DNA of 41,098 bases, taken from NCBI RefSeq assembly GCF_003116135.1, contig NZ_PDOA01000011.1:118825-159922 (forward strand). Reading direction: 5' to 3'. The position numbers and the translations under genes were made by a program. The notes under the pieces were generated by a model that saw only the letters and a list, made by a program, of their open reading frames with translations, made no database searches and was not told the DNA's origin. Source of the DNA: Teichococcus aestuarii (GTDB lineage Bacteria > Pseudomonadota > Alphaproteobacteria > Acetobacterales > Acetobacteraceae). Shown piece after piece: positions 26,871 to 34,981 of this stretch (its first letter is position 1; each line of letters starts with the position of its first letter).

Positions 26871-28778
26871 ATGAGTTCGCTGACGGACCTCTCCAAGAGC
26901 ATCGCCTTTCCGCAGGCCACGGCAGAGGAAGCCGCCCATCTGGCTGCCTTCTGGCCGGAATACCGGCTGGCCACGGCGGCCGAGGCCGCGCTGTACGCCG
27001 TTGCGGCCGGTGCGCCGAGTCCCTCCCTGCCGCCGGCCACGGGCCTCATCCGCTATGCGCCCGGCCTGCTGCGCGCACCCCGCTTCGGGCCGCGCCAGCG
27101 GCCGGTGGCCCTGATGCCGTGCGGCCCGCTGCCCGCCATGCTGCAGGACGCCCCGCTGGCGCCTCCCCCCGTGGCCGACGCGGCGGCGCTGCACCGCGCC
27201 CGGCAGGCGGCCGGACAGGCGGTGCTCAGCCGGGCCGGCGGCGAGCCCTGCCTCCCCGATCCGGGTGCCGCCCGGCTGCGCATGCCGGCACGCGCCGCGG
27301 TGCTGGTGCTCGACCCCTGCGATCCTGCCCGGCTGCCGGCCGCCCGCGCCGCCCTGGCCTCGGCGCTGGCCATGGCGGCGGGGCGCCCCGTGCTGCTGGC
27401 ACGCGACCCGGCCGCCCCGCCGGAGCTGCCGCCGCTGCTGCGCCCGCCGCCGGGGGCGCGGCTGCTCAAGGTCCGCCTCTCGCCCTGGACCCTGCTGGAC
27501 CTGGCGGAGGATCTGCACGGCGCCTCGGCCGAGATGGCGCTGCTGGCGGCCGCCGCCGGGGTGCGGGTCTCGGGGCGGCTGCTGGACCCGGCGCCGCGCT
27601 GGGCCGCGCTGATCGCCGCCACCCGCTGTGCCGATCCCTTCCTGCAACGCCCCTGGCCCTTCGAGCAGGCACTGGAGCAGCTGGCCCGGTGGCAGGCGGT
27701 GCAGCGGGAGAACCGGCAGGTGGCGGTGTGCCTGGGCATGGCGCCCTGGAAGCGCGCGCGCATCGCCGCGCTGTTCGCCCATGCGGGCGGCACCCCCGGC
27801 TTCACCGGCCGGCCGGAGCGGGCCATCGCCATCGCCCGGCGGCAGGGCGGCGCCATCGCCGCCTGGGCCGGCCGCGTGCCGGAGGGCTTCCGCGCCCGCT
27901 GCGAGGCCGAGGGTGTGCGGCTGCTGACGGTGGAGGATGGCTTCGTCCGCTCGCGCGGGCTGGGCGCGCGCTTCCTGCCCGGCGCCGCCTATGCGGTGGA
28001 TGACCAGGGCGTCTACTACGACCCCGCCCGGCCCAGCGCGCTGGAGCACCTGCTCGCCACCGCCGACTTCCCGCCCGAGCTGCTCTCCCGCGCCGCGGCG
28101 CTGCGCGCGGCGATCGTGGCGCGCGGCATCAGCAAGTACAATCTGGCCGGCGCGGCGCCGGAGATCGCGGCACCCGCCGGCCGCGCCCGGCTGCTGGTGC
28201 CGGGCCAGGTGGAGGACGACGCCTCGGTGCGGCTGGGCGGCGGGCCGATCCAGGGCAACCTGGCGCTGCTGCGCGCCGTGCGCGCCGCGCATCCCGGGGC
28301 CTGGCTGGTCTACAAGCCGCACCCCGACCTCGAGGCGGGCTTCCGCAAGGGCCGCCTGCCCGCCGCGGCGCTGGCCGGCCTGGCCGACCAGGTGGTGACC
28401 GGCGCCGCCCTGCCCGCCCTGCTGCCGCAGGTGGAGGCGGTGCACACCCTCACCTCGCTCTCCGGCTTCGAGGCGCTGCTGCGCGGCGTGCCGGTGGTCA
28501 CCTACGGCCAGCCCTTCTACGCCGGCTGGGGCCTGACCGAGGACCGCGCCCCGCCGCCCCGGCGTGGCCGCCCCCTCAGCCTGGACGCGCTGGTGGCCGC
28601 CACGCTGATCCTGTTCCCCCGGCAGGTGGACCCGGTGACGGAGCTGCCCTGCCCGCCCGAGCTGATCCTGGAGCGGCTGGACGACCCCGCCGCCTGGAAG
28701 GTCTCGCCCCTCACCGCGCACCGGGGCGTGGAGGGCTGGCTGCGCGGCTGGGTCTCGCGCCTGCGGGGGCTGCGCTGA
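26871..28778 (+). CDS. kpsC: KpsC-like capsule beta-Kdo transferase with a degenerate N-terminal half
   Basis: KpsC enzymes build the poly-Kdo linker that joins group 2 capsules to lysophosphatidylglycerol, using two Kdo-transferase domains. This 635-residue protein has one complete domain at ~285-600: CLGMAPWKRARI, VEDGFVRSRGLG (354-365), VPGQVEDDAS (443-452), YKPHPD (481-486), TSLSGFEALLRG (528-539) and YGQPFYAGWGLT (545-556). Residues ~143-283 look like the eroded tail of the first domain: the end DPFLQRPWPFEQALEQLARW fits the family's linker region, but the HPD, TSxxGFEAL and FYAGWG motifs are missing. ATG 26871 is preferred; a TTG at 26838 is possible. It is divergent from the export operon and overlaps the next gene by four bases. 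Confidence 0.87.
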   Translation: MSSLTDLSKSIAFPQATAEEAAHLAAFWPEYRLATAAEAALYAVAAGAPSPSLPPATGLIRYAPGLLRAPRFGPRQRPVALMPCGPLPAMLQDAPLAPPPVADAAALHRARQAAGQAVLSRAGGEPCLPDPGAARLRMPARAAVLVLDPCDPARLPAARAALASALAMAAGRPVLLARDPAAPPELPPLLRPPPGARLLKVRLSPWTLLDLAEDLHGASAEMALLAAAAGVRVSGRLLDPAPRWAALIAATRCADPFLQRPWPFEQALEQLARWQAVQRENRQVAVCLGMAPWKRARIAALFAHAGGTPGFTGRPERAIAIARRQGGAIAAWAGRVPEGFRARCEAEGVRLLTVEDGFVRSRGLGARFLPGAAYAVDDQGVYYDPARPSALEHLLATADFPPELLSRAAALRAAIVARGISKYNLAGAAPEIAAPAGRARLLVPGQVEDDASVRLGGGPIQGNLALLRAVRAAHPGAWLVYKPHPDLEAGFRKGRLPAAALAGLADQVVTGAALPALLPQVEAVHTLTSLSGFEALLRGVPVVTYGQPFYAGWGLTEDRAPPPRRGRPLSLDALVAATLILFPRQVDPVTELPCPPELILERLDDPAAWKVSPLTAHRGVEGWLRGWVSRLRGLR

Positions 28779-29557
28779 GCGCGCCGGCCTTCCGCAGCGT
28801 CGTCATCAGCGGCGCCTCGCGCGGGCTGGGGGCGGCGCTGGCCTGCCGGCTGGCCGCGCCGGGGGTGAGGATCGGGCTGATCGGGCGGGACGCGGCAGCC
28901 CTGGCGCGCGTGGCGGCCGCCGTGGCGGCGCGCGGCGCCGAGCCCTGCCCGGCGGTGCAGGATGTGCGCGATGCCGGGGGCATGGCCCGGCTGCTGGCCG
29001 GCTGGGACGCCGCGGCGCCGGTCGATCTGGTGGTGGCCAATGCCGGCATCGCCGCCGGCACCCGCCCCGGCGGCGCGCCCGAGGGGCTGGCCGCCGCGCA
29101 CGAGCAGGTGGCGGTGAACCTGCTGGGGGCGATGAACCTGGTGGAGCCGCTCTGGCCGGCGATGCGGGCGCGCGGGCATGGCCATATCGGGCTGGTGGCC
29201 TCGCTGGCCGCCTTCCGCGGCCTGCCGGACAGCCCCGGCTACTGCGCCAGCAAGGCCGGGCTCTGGGCCTATGGCGAGGCGCTGCGCGCCGGGCTGCGCC
29301 CTGCCGGCCTGCGGGTGACGCTGGTGGCCCCCGGCTTCTTCGACAGCGCCATGGGCGCCCGCTGGGAGGGGCCCCGCCCGCTCTCCATCAGCGCCGAGGC
29401 GGCGGCGGCGAAGCTGGAGCGCGCCCTGCGGCGGGGCGCGGCGCAACTGGCCTTTCCCTGGCCGCTGGCCTGGGCGCTGCGCCTCTCGCCGCTGCTGCCG
29501 GCGGCCTGGGTGGATGGCTGCGTCCGCCGGATGGCGTTCCGCATTAGGGAAAGATAA
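28775..29557 (+). CDS. Short-chain dehydrogenase/reductase with probable CTG start
   Basis: A 260-residue classical SDR, an NAD(P)-dependent oxidoreductase. Read from CTG 28775 it starts near the cofactor loop SVVISGASRGLGAALAC (the TGxxxGxG motif), then VVANAGIAAG (NAG motif), VASLAAFRGL with the catalytic Ser, and SPGYCASKAGL with Tyr and Lys. The first ATG, GTG or TTG in frame is GTG 28865, which would delete the cofactor loop, so a non-standard start is needed. CTG 28775 overlaps the kpsC stop as CTGA, with GGGGG five bases upstream. Coupled to kpsC, it may act on a capsule sugar or lipid; the substrate is unknown. Confidence 0.8.
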   Translation: MSAPAFRSVVISGASRGLGAALACRLAAPGVRIGLIGRDAAALARVAAAVAARGAEPCPAVQDVRDAGGMARLLAGWDAAAPVDLVVANAGIAAGTRPGGAPEGLAAAHEQVAVNLLGAMNLVEPLWPAMRARGHGHIGLVASLAAFRGLPDSPGYCASKAGLWAYGEALRAGLRPAGLRVTLVAPGFFDSAMGARWEGPRPLSISAEAAAAKLERALRRGAAQLAFPWPLAWALRLSPLLPAAWVDGCVRRMAFRIRER

Positions 29558-29560
29558 TTC

Positions 29561-30130
29561 TCAGCCGGGCGCGCGCAGGCAGTGCAGCCGGGCCGCGCCA
29601 TGCTCGCGCGTGGCAAGCTCCGTGAAGCCGGCGAGCGGCCCCTCCAGCGGCAGCGCCTCCTCCCGCCCCGTCTCGGCCACCACCAGCGCGCCCGGCGCCA
29701 CCCATCCCGCCGCGCCCAGGGCGGCGAGGGCGCGCGGCACCAGGTCCTGCGCATAGGGCGGGTCGAGGAAGATCAGCCCGCAAGGCGCCGGGGCGCGCGG
29801 CGGGCGGGTGGCGTCGCCGGGCAGGATGCGGGCGCGCTCCCCCTCGCCGCAGGCGGTGATGTTGGCGCGCAGCACGCCCAGCGCCACGCGGTCCCGCTCG
29901 ATGAAGCAGGCCGAGGCGGCGCCGCGCGAGAGCGCCTCCAGCCCCAGCGCGCCGGTGCCGGCGAAGGCGTCCAGCACCGCCGCCTCCTCCACCGCCGCGC
30001 GGCCGGCCCAGGGGGCGTGCCAGAGCATGTCGAACAGCGCCTGCCGCACCCGGTCGGCGGTGGGGCGGGTGGTGGCACCGGGGGCGGCCTCCAGGCGGCG
30101 CCCCCGGTGGCGCCCGGCGATGATGCGCAT
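29561..30130 (-). CDS. rsmD: 16S rRNA (guanine(966)-N2)-methyltransferase RsmD
   Basis: RsmD methylates G966 of 16S rRNA in the small ribosomal subunit using SAM. The 189-residue protein begins MRIIAGRHRGRRLEAAPG and has RPTADRVRQALFDML, the SAM-binding VLDAFAGTGALGLEALSRGA, and the catalytic FLDPPYAQD (the NPPY-type motif as DPPY). Length and motif order are those of RsmD. Its stop is only three bases from the SDR stop on the opposite strand. It follows the pseudouridine synthase by four bases, so they form one rRNA-modification unit. Confidence 0.95.
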   Translation of the reverse strand: MRIIAGRHRGRRLEAAPGATTRPTADRVRQALFDMLWHAPWAGRAAVEEAAVLDAFAGTGALGLEALSRGAASACFIERDRVALGVLRANITACGEGERARILPGDATRPPRAPAPCGLIFLDPPYAQDLVPRALAALGAAGWVAPGALVVAETGREEALPLEGPLAGFTELATREHGAARLHCLRAPG

Positions 30131-30134
30131 GGCC

Positions 30135-31232
30135 TCAGCGCGGCTTGCGCGGGCCGCGCGGCCCGCCGGCGCCGCCCGCGCCCTGCGGCCGGCCGGCCGA
30201 GGGCCCGCGCCGGCGGCCGCCGGGGCCCTGCGGCTGGTCCGCGGCGTCCGGCCCCTGCACCACCGCGCCCCAGGGGCTGCGGAACTGCTCGGTGGCGTTG
30301 CGGGCGCGCGGCGGCTTGGCCGGGCGGCTGCGCTGCATGGCCTCCGGCTTCGGCGCCGCGGGCCGCGCCGGCGCGTCTCCAGCCTTCTCTCGGGTGGCCT
30401 TCTCCTGGGTGGCCTTGTCCTGGGCGGCGGCGGCGGCCCGGGCGCGCTCCACCCCGCGCAGCACGCGCGGCGGCGCGTCCAGCCCGAGCTGCTCGCGCAG
30501 CACCTTGGCGTTCACCTCCTCCACCGCGCCGCGCGGCAGCGGGCCGAGGGTGAAGGGGCCGTAGGCGGTGCGGATCAGCCGCGTCACCGTCAGGCCGAGA
30601 TGCTGCAGCACGCGGCGCACCTCGCGATTCTTGCCCTCCTGCAGCGAGACGGTGAGCCAGGCATTGGTGCCCTGGCGGGAATCGAGCCCCGCCTCGATCG
30701 GGCCATAGGCCACGCCCTCCACCGTCACGCCGCGCGCCAGCTCGGCGAGCGCCCGCTCGTCCACCCGGCCATGCACGCGGGCGCGGTAGCGGCGCACCCA
30801 GGCATTCTGCGGCAGCTCCAGCTTGCGCGAGAGGGCGCCATCATTGGTCAGCAGCAGCAGCCCCTCGGAATTGAGGTCCAGCCGGCCGACGGAGACCAGC
30901 CGCGGCAGGCCGGCCGGCAGTTCCTCGAACACGGTGCGGCGCCCCTCGGGGTCCTTGTGCGTGGTCACCAGCCCCGGCGGCTTGTGGTAGCGGAACAGCC
31001 GGGTGCGCTCCGGCGTGCCCACCGGCTTGCCGGCCACCGTCACCACATCCTCCGGCCCGACGAAGGTGGCGGGGCTCTCCACCACCGTGCCGTTCAGCGC
31101 CACCTGCCCCTCGGCCACCAGCTTCTCCGCGTCCCGCCGGCTGGCGATGCCGGCGCGGGCCAGCCACTTGGCGATGCGCTCGCCCTTGGCGCCGCCCCCG
31201 GGGGTGCCCCCGGCTTCCATCTCGCCGCTCAC
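30135..31232 (-). CDS. rluB: rRNA pseudouridine synthase, RsuA/RluB family
   Basis: Converts a uridine in rRNA to pseudouridine. Residues ~14-60 form an S4 RNA-binding domain (ERIAKWLARAGIASRRDAEK, then VALNGTVV). The catalytic domain has LVSVGRLDLNSEGLLLLTND, where the first Asp is the nucleophile, RYRARVHGRVDE, and GKNREVRRVLQHLGLTVTRL. RluB, which acts on U2605 of 23S rRNA, is the likeliest member. The last ~110 residues are a basic Pro/Gly/Arg-rich tail, probably disordered and RNA-binding. The GTG at 31232 overlaps the stop of the preceding gene (GTGA); ATG 31220 is the alternative. Confidence 0.9.
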   Translation of the reverse strand: MSGEMEAGGTPGGGAKGERIAKWLARAGIASRRDAEKLVAEGQVALNGTVVESPATFVGPEDVVTVAGKPVGTPERTRLFRYHKPPGLVTTHKDPEGRRTVFEELPAGLPRLVSVGRLDLNSEGLLLLTNDGALSRKLELPQNAWVRRYRARVHGRVDERALAELARGVTVEGVAYGPIEAGLDSRQGTNAWLTVSLQEGKNREVRRVLQHLGLTVTRLIRTAYGPFTLGPLPRGAVEEVNAKVLREQLGLDAPPRVLRGVERARAAAAAQDKATQEKATREKAGDAPARPAAPKPEAMQRSRPAKPPRARNATEQFRSPWGAVVQGPDAADQPQGPGGRRRGPSAGRPQGAGGAGGPRGPRKPR

Positions 31233-31942
31233 CGGCAGGCCGCCACGAAGGCGTCGAGGATGCCCTGGTCGGCCGCGTCCACCGCGTATTCCGGGTGCCA
31301 CTGCACGCCGAGGGCGAAGCGATGGCGGGTGGATTCGATGCCCTCGATCACCCCGTCCGGCGCCACGGCGTTCACCACCGCCAGCGGGCCGGGCGTCTCC
31401 ACCGCCTGGTGGTGGGCCGAGTTCACCGCCATGCGGGCGCCGCCCACCACGCGGGCCAGCAGCGTGCCCTCGGAGATGGCGACCTCGTGCCCCGGCTCGG
31501 TGCGCGGGTTGGGCTGCTCATGCGCCAGGGCATCCGGCACGGCGTCCGGGATGTGCTGGATCAGCGTGCCGCCCAGCGCCACCGCCAGCAGCTGCTCGCC
31601 GCCGCAGATGCCGAGGATGGGCATGTCCCGCTTCAGCGCGCCCTGCACCATGGCCAGCTCGAAGGCGGTGCGCCCCTGCTTCAGCGCCACCGTGGGGTGG
31701 GCCGGGCCGCCGCCATAGAGCGAGGGGTCCACGTCGAAGGCGCCGCCAGTGACCAGCAGCCCGTCGATGGTGTCGAGATACTGCTCGGCCAGCTCCGGCG
31801 CGTGCGGCAGGGCGACGGGCAGGCCGCCGGCCCGGACGACACTGTCAAAGTAGTTCTGGCGGAGGGCATACCAGGGAAGCTTCGAGTAGCCGCCGGGCTG
31901 CTCCGCATCCAGGGTCAGGCCGATCAGGGGAAGGGTGCGCAT
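31229..31942 (-). CDS. Class I glutamine amidotransferase-type hydrolase (PuuD / gamma-glutamyl-GABA hydrolase family)
   Basis: A 237-residue member of peptidase family C26. Motifs are PLIGLTLDAEQPGG at the N-terminus, IDGLLVTGGAFDVDPSLYG, the nucleophile Cys in ILGICGGEQLLAVALGG, and the His/Glu pair in GVQWHPEY. E. coli PuuD hydrolyses gamma-glutamyl-4-aminobutyrate in putrescine breakdown; the matching intermediates here are unknown and no other puu genes are present, although a gabT occurs at 3887. It heads the operon with the pseudouridine synthase and rsmD. Confidence 0.9.
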   Translation of the reverse strand: MRTLPLIGLTLDAEQPGGYSKLPWYALRQNYFDSVVRAGGLPVALPHAPELAEQYLDTIDGLLVTGGAFDVDPSLYGGGPAHPTVALKQGRTAFELAMVQGALKRDMPILGICGGEQLLAVALGGTLIQHIPDAVPDALAHEQPNPRTEPGHEVAISEGTLLARVVGGARMAVNSAHHQAVETPGPLAVVNAVAPDGVIEGIESTRHRFALGVQWHPEYAVDAADQGILDAFVAACR

Positions 31943-32000
31943 GAGGCGGTTGCTACCCCTGGGCGCACGGCTTCACAACGAGGAAGTCGGGGGCAGGCAA

Positions 32001-32044
32001 GGCCGGGGGAAGGAATTCCCCCGGACCCCCATCTTTTTTCTGCG
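32001..32044 (+). repeat. Dispersed hairpin repeat, copy A
   Basis: CCGGGGGAA (32003-32011) pairs with TTCCCCCGG (32016-32024), followed by CCCCCATC and a T-run (TTTTTT, 32034-32039). A nearly identical ~42-base block lies in inverse orientation at 38438-38479. Here it stands between two divergent gene starts, 70 bases before the SDR ATG, so it is not at the end of any gene. As a terminator it would stop rightward transcription before the SDR gene. Confidence 0.7.
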
Positions 32045-32113
32045 AGTCGGCGGGTTTACCCGCCCCGGGGTTTGGGCTGATCTCGTCATCCAATGAAAGC
32101 GCGGGAGAGCGGG

Positions 32114-32878
32114 ATGCAGCTTCAGGGCAGGCGTGTGGTGGTGATGGGCGGCAGCCGCGGCATCGGCCGCAGCATCGCGCTCGGCTTCGCGCAGGAAGGC
32201 GCCTCGGTCGCGCTCTGCGCGCGCGGGAAGGATGCGCTGGAAGCGACGCGGGCCGAGGTGGCGGCGCTCGGCGTCACCGCCTTCGCAGCCCCCTGCGACC
32301 TCGCGAAGGCAGCGGACATCGCCGCCTTCATCCCGGCCGCCGCCAAGGCGCTGGGCGGCATCGACGTGCTGGTGAACAACGCCTCCGGCTTCGGCGCCAC
32401 GGATGACGAGGCGGGCTGGGCCGCCTCCTTCGACGTGGACATGATGGCCATCGTCCGCGCCAGCCATGCGGCCGAGCCCTACCTCGCCGAGGCGGCGCCG
32501 AAGCTGGAGGGCGGCGCCTCCATCATCAACGTCTCCTCCATCTCGGCGCTGCGGGCCAGCAAGCGGACGCCGCCCTACGGCGCCATCAAGGCGGCGGTGA
32601 TGCACTACACCAGCAGCCAGGCGAAGATGCTGGCGGAGAAGCGCATCCGCGTGAACGCCGTGGCGCCGGGCTCCATCGAGTTCCCCGGCGGCTCCTGGGA
32701 GGAGCGGCGGCAGAGCAACCCCGCCCTCTACAACGCCACGCTGGAGCAGATCCCCTTCGGCCGGCTCGGCCACCCGGAGGAGGTGGCGGATGTGGTGCTG
32801 TTCCTCGCCTCCCGCCGCGCCCGCTGGGTGACGGCGCAGAGCATCGTGGTGGATGGCGGCCAGCTCATCGGGCCCTGA
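32114..32878 (+). CDS. Short-chain dehydrogenase/reductase
   Basis: A 254-residue classical SDR. The cofactor loop is VVVMGGSRGIGRSIALGFAQ, with an Arg in CARGKDAL that suggests NADP preference. The NNA motif is VLVNNASGFGA, the catalytic Ser lies in IINVSSISALRAS, and the YxxxK pair in PPYGAIKAAVMHY. The end AQSIVVDGGQLIGP is the usual SDR C-terminus. GGGAG six bases before ATG 32114 sets the start; an ATG at 32093 would add seven residues. It overlaps tadA by 26 bases. Substrate not predictable; it resembles 3-oxoacyl-ACP-reductase-like SDRs. Confidence 0.9.
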   Translation: MQLQGRRVVVMGGSRGIGRSIALGFAQEGASVALCARGKDALEATRAEVAALGVTAFAAPCDLAKAADIAAFIPAAAKALGGIDVLVNNASGFGATDDEAGWAASFDVDMMAIVRASHAAEPYLAEAAPKLEGGASIINVSSISALRASKRTPPYGAIKAAVMHYTSSQAKMLAEKRIRVNAVAPGSIEFPGGSWEERRQSNPALYNATLEQIPFGRLGHPEEVADVVLFLASRRARWVTAQSIVVDGGQLIGP

Positions 32879-33338
32879 CCGGCCGGCCCCCTCCCCCATC
32901 GAGATCGCCCTCGCGGAGGCACGCGCCGCCGCGGCGCGGGGCGAGGTGCCGGTGGGGGCGGTGGTGACGGATGCGGCCGGGCGCGTGCTCGGCCGCGCCG
33001 GCAACCGGGTGGAGCAGGACCACGACGCCAGCGCCCATGCCGAGATGCTGGCGCTGCGCCAGGCGGCGGCGGCGCGCGGCTCCCCCCGCCTGCCGGGCTG
33101 CACCCTGACCGTGACGCTGGAGCCCTGCCCGATGTGCGCCCAGGCGGCCAGCTTCTTCCGCGTGCGGCGCGTGGTGTTCGGCGCCTACGATCCCAAGGGC
33201 GGCGGGGTGGAGCACGGCGCCCGCATCTACGCCGCCCCCTCCTGCCATCACGCGCCGGAGGTGGTGGGCGGCGTGCGGGAGCGGGAATGCGGCGCGCTGC
33301 TGCGGGCGTTCTTCGCCGGGCTGCGCACCAAAGGCTAA
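32853..33338 (+). CDS. tadA: tRNA adenosine deaminase TadA / nucleoside deaminase
   Basis: A zinc deaminase of 161 residues that, as TadA, converts A34 to inosine in tRNA-Arg(ACG). Motifs: ALAEARAAAARGEVPVGAVV at the N-terminus, the zinc and proton-transfer motif HAEMLALRQAA, and LEPCPMCAQAA with the two Cys zinc ligands. FGAYDPKGGGVEHGARI follows. In TadA proper the region after PCPMC usually reads AxxxxRIxxVVFG; here SFFRVRRVVFGA fits it well. The start at 32853 lies inside the SDR gene; no other ATG or GTG precedes the conserved part closely. A general nucleoside deaminase is the alternative. Confidence 0.88.
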   Translation: MAASSSGPDRPAPSPIEIALAEARAAAARGEVPVGAVVTDAAGRVLGRAGNRVEQDHDASAHAEMLALRQAAAARGSPRLPGCTLTVTLEPCPMCAQAASFFRVRRVVFGAYDPKGGGVEHGARIYAAPSCHHAPEVVGGVRERECGALLRAFFAGLRTKG

Positions 33339-33413
33339 TGCGTGAGGGGGCTGAGGCGCCTTTGCGGCGGCGTGGCCTTGGCGCCGCGCATCCCCGGGCG
33401 CAGCATCCGGCGC

Positions 33414-34616
33414 ATGGAATCGATACAGCCCGACCCCGCCGCCATCCGCCGGATGGTGGCGGTGTTCGGAATGAGCGGCTTCGCCGGCGCCCTGGCCGGC
33501 CGGGCGCTCGACCCCCTGATGGGCGAGCTGGCGCAGGACTTCGCCACCCCGCACGAGACGGTGGCCCTGCTGGCCAGCGCCTTCACCCTGCCCTACGCGC
33601 TGGTGCAGCCGGTGCTCGGCCCGGTGGGCGACGCCTTCGGCAAGCGGCGCGTGGTGCTGCTCTGCATCGGCCTGCTGGCGGTGATGCTGGCGGCCTGCGC
33701 CCTGGCGCCGGGGCTGGACAGCCTCTTCGCCGCGCGCATCGCCGCCGGGCTGGCGGCGGGCGGCATCTTCCCCCTCACCCTCGCCCTGTTCGGCGACACG
33801 GTGCCGATGGCGCAGCGCCAGCTCGCCATCAGCCGGGTGCTGGCCTGCGCCATCCTGGGCCAGCTGGCGGGCGGCGCGGTCTCGGGGGCGCTGGCGCCCT
33901 TCATCGGCTGGCGCGGGGTGATGGGGGTCTGCGCCGGGGCCGCCGCCCTCTCCTGCGCGGTGATGGCGTGGGATGCGCGCCGACGGCCGGCGCCCGTTCT
34001 GCCCGCCGCCCCGCCCTCCATCCCCATGGTGCTGCGGCGCTATGGCGAGATCCTGCGCACCCCGGCGGCGCGGCCCCTCTATCTCGGCGTGCTGCTGGAG
34101 GGGATGTTCGTCTTCGGCATGTTCCCCTTCCTCGCCGTGCTGCTAGGGCAGGACGGGCACGGGCTGCTGCGCGCCGGGCTGGCGGTGACGGCCTTCGGCC
34201 TGGGCGGCTTCGGCTACACGCTGCTGGCGCCGCTGCTGCTGCGCCGGCTGGGGCAGGCGCAGATGATGCGGCTGGCCGGCGCCAGCGTGGCGCTGGGCAT
34301 GGCCGCCCTCGCCCTGGGCTGGAGCGCCGGGCAGCCGGATCTCGGCATTGGCGGCGCGCTGCTGGTGGGGCTGGGCTTCTTCATGCTGCACAACAGCATC
34401 CAGACCCGCGTGACGGAGGTGGCGCCGCTGGCGCGCGGCTCGGCCGTGGCGCTGCACGCCTTCTGCTACTTCCTGGGGCAGGCGGTGGGGCCGGTGCTGT
34501 TCGGCCTGGCCCAGGCGGCGGCGGGGCCATCGCCGGCGCTGCTGCTCTGCGGCGCCGGGGTGCTGGGCGTCAGTGTCTGGCTGGCCGGCCAGCGCCGGGG
34601 CCGAGGGGATGGATAG
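33414..34616 (+). CDS. Major facilitator superfamily transporter
   Basis: A 400-residue MFS permease with about 12 membrane helices. The loop between helices 2 and 3 has GPVGDAFGKRRVVLLCIG, the MFS motif A type. The N-half includes FAARIAAGLAAGGIFPLTLA, common in drug or metabolite exporters, and the second half begins at RRYGEILRTPAARPLYLGVL, where the central cytoplasmic loop ends. No substrate can be named. The ATG at 33414 has no obvious ribosome binding site and the ORF extends upstream to 33342. It follows tadA by 75 bases and probably shares its transcript. Confidence 0.88.
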   Translation: MESIQPDPAAIRRMVAVFGMSGFAGALAGRALDPLMGELAQDFATPHETVALLASAFTLPYALVQPVLGPVGDAFGKRRVVLLCIGLLAVMLAACALAPGLDSLFAARIAAGLAAGGIFPLTLALFGDTVPMAQRQLAISRVLACAILGQLAGGAVSGALAPFIGWRGVMGVCAGAAALSCAVMAWDARRRPAPVLPAAPPSIPMVLRRYGEILRTPAARPLYLGVLLEGMFVFGMFPFLAVLLGQDGHGLLRAGLAVTAFGLGGFGYTLLAPLLLRRLGQAQMMRLAGASVALGMAALALGWSAGQPDLGIGGALLVGLGFFMLHNSIQTRVTEVAPLARGSAVALHAFCYFLGQAVGPVLFGLAQAAAGPSPALLLCGAGVLGVSVWLAGQRRGRGDG

Positions 34617-34654
34617 AACAAAGCCGGAAAGCAGGCCGCCGAGTCGCGCGAACG

Positions 34655-34755
34655 AATCGCTGACGCGGCGGCGGCGGGATTCACGGGCCGTTCCCTCTCC
34701 CCATCCGCCGCCCCGTCCTGGCGGCCGGCCGCGCCTCAGAAATCGCTGACGCGGC
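34655..34755. repeat. 15-base direct repeat at the end of the SDHAF4-like gene
   Basis: AATCGCTGACGCGGC occurs at 34655-34669 and again at 34741-34755, where it encodes the Arg-Val-Ser-Asp end of the DUF1674 protein. The two are 86 bases apart. The first copy lies in the gap after the MFS gene, so it may be the trace of a duplicated or shortened gene end. Confidence 0.6.
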
Positions 34756-34939
34756 CCTTGCGCTCCCAGTCGCCGAAGCGGGTCGGCTCCGGCCCGGCGG
34801 GGCCGCCGATCTCGGGCGGCATTGGCGTGGCGGGCGGCTTCGGCGCGGGGGCCGCCGCCTGGTCCTGCGGGGCTGCGGCGGGGGGCTGGGTCGGGTCGGG
34901 GCGGGCCGGCGGGGCGGCCTCTTGCTCAGGGCTCGTCAT
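34736..34939 (-). CDS. SDHAF4-like succinate dehydrogenase assembly factor (DUF1674)
   Basis: A 67-residue protein with a disordered Ala/Pro/Gln-rich N-terminus and the diagnostic C-terminus [20 protein letters not shown] followed by RVSDF. This terminal block is the DUF1674/SDHAF4 signature; the eukaryotic relative binds the flavinated SdhA subunit and helps assemble succinate dehydrogenase. The ATG at 34939 is used; ATG 34948 would add three residues. It is divergent from htpX with 42 bases between starts. A 15-base copy of its 3' end lies 86 bases further downstream (34655-34669). Confidence 0.85.
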   Translation of the reverse strand: MTSPEQEAAPPARPDPTQPPAAAPQDQAAAPAPKPPATPMPPEIGGPAGPEPTRFGDWERKGRVSDF

Positions 34940-34981
34940 GCTCCCCATCTGGGGTGGGAAGCTGGGGAACGGAAAGAGGGC

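Noticed and set aside
28865-29557. GTG 28865 as the start of the SDR gene
   Set aside because: It would remove the SGASRGLG cofactor loop that is clearly encoded in frame upstream.
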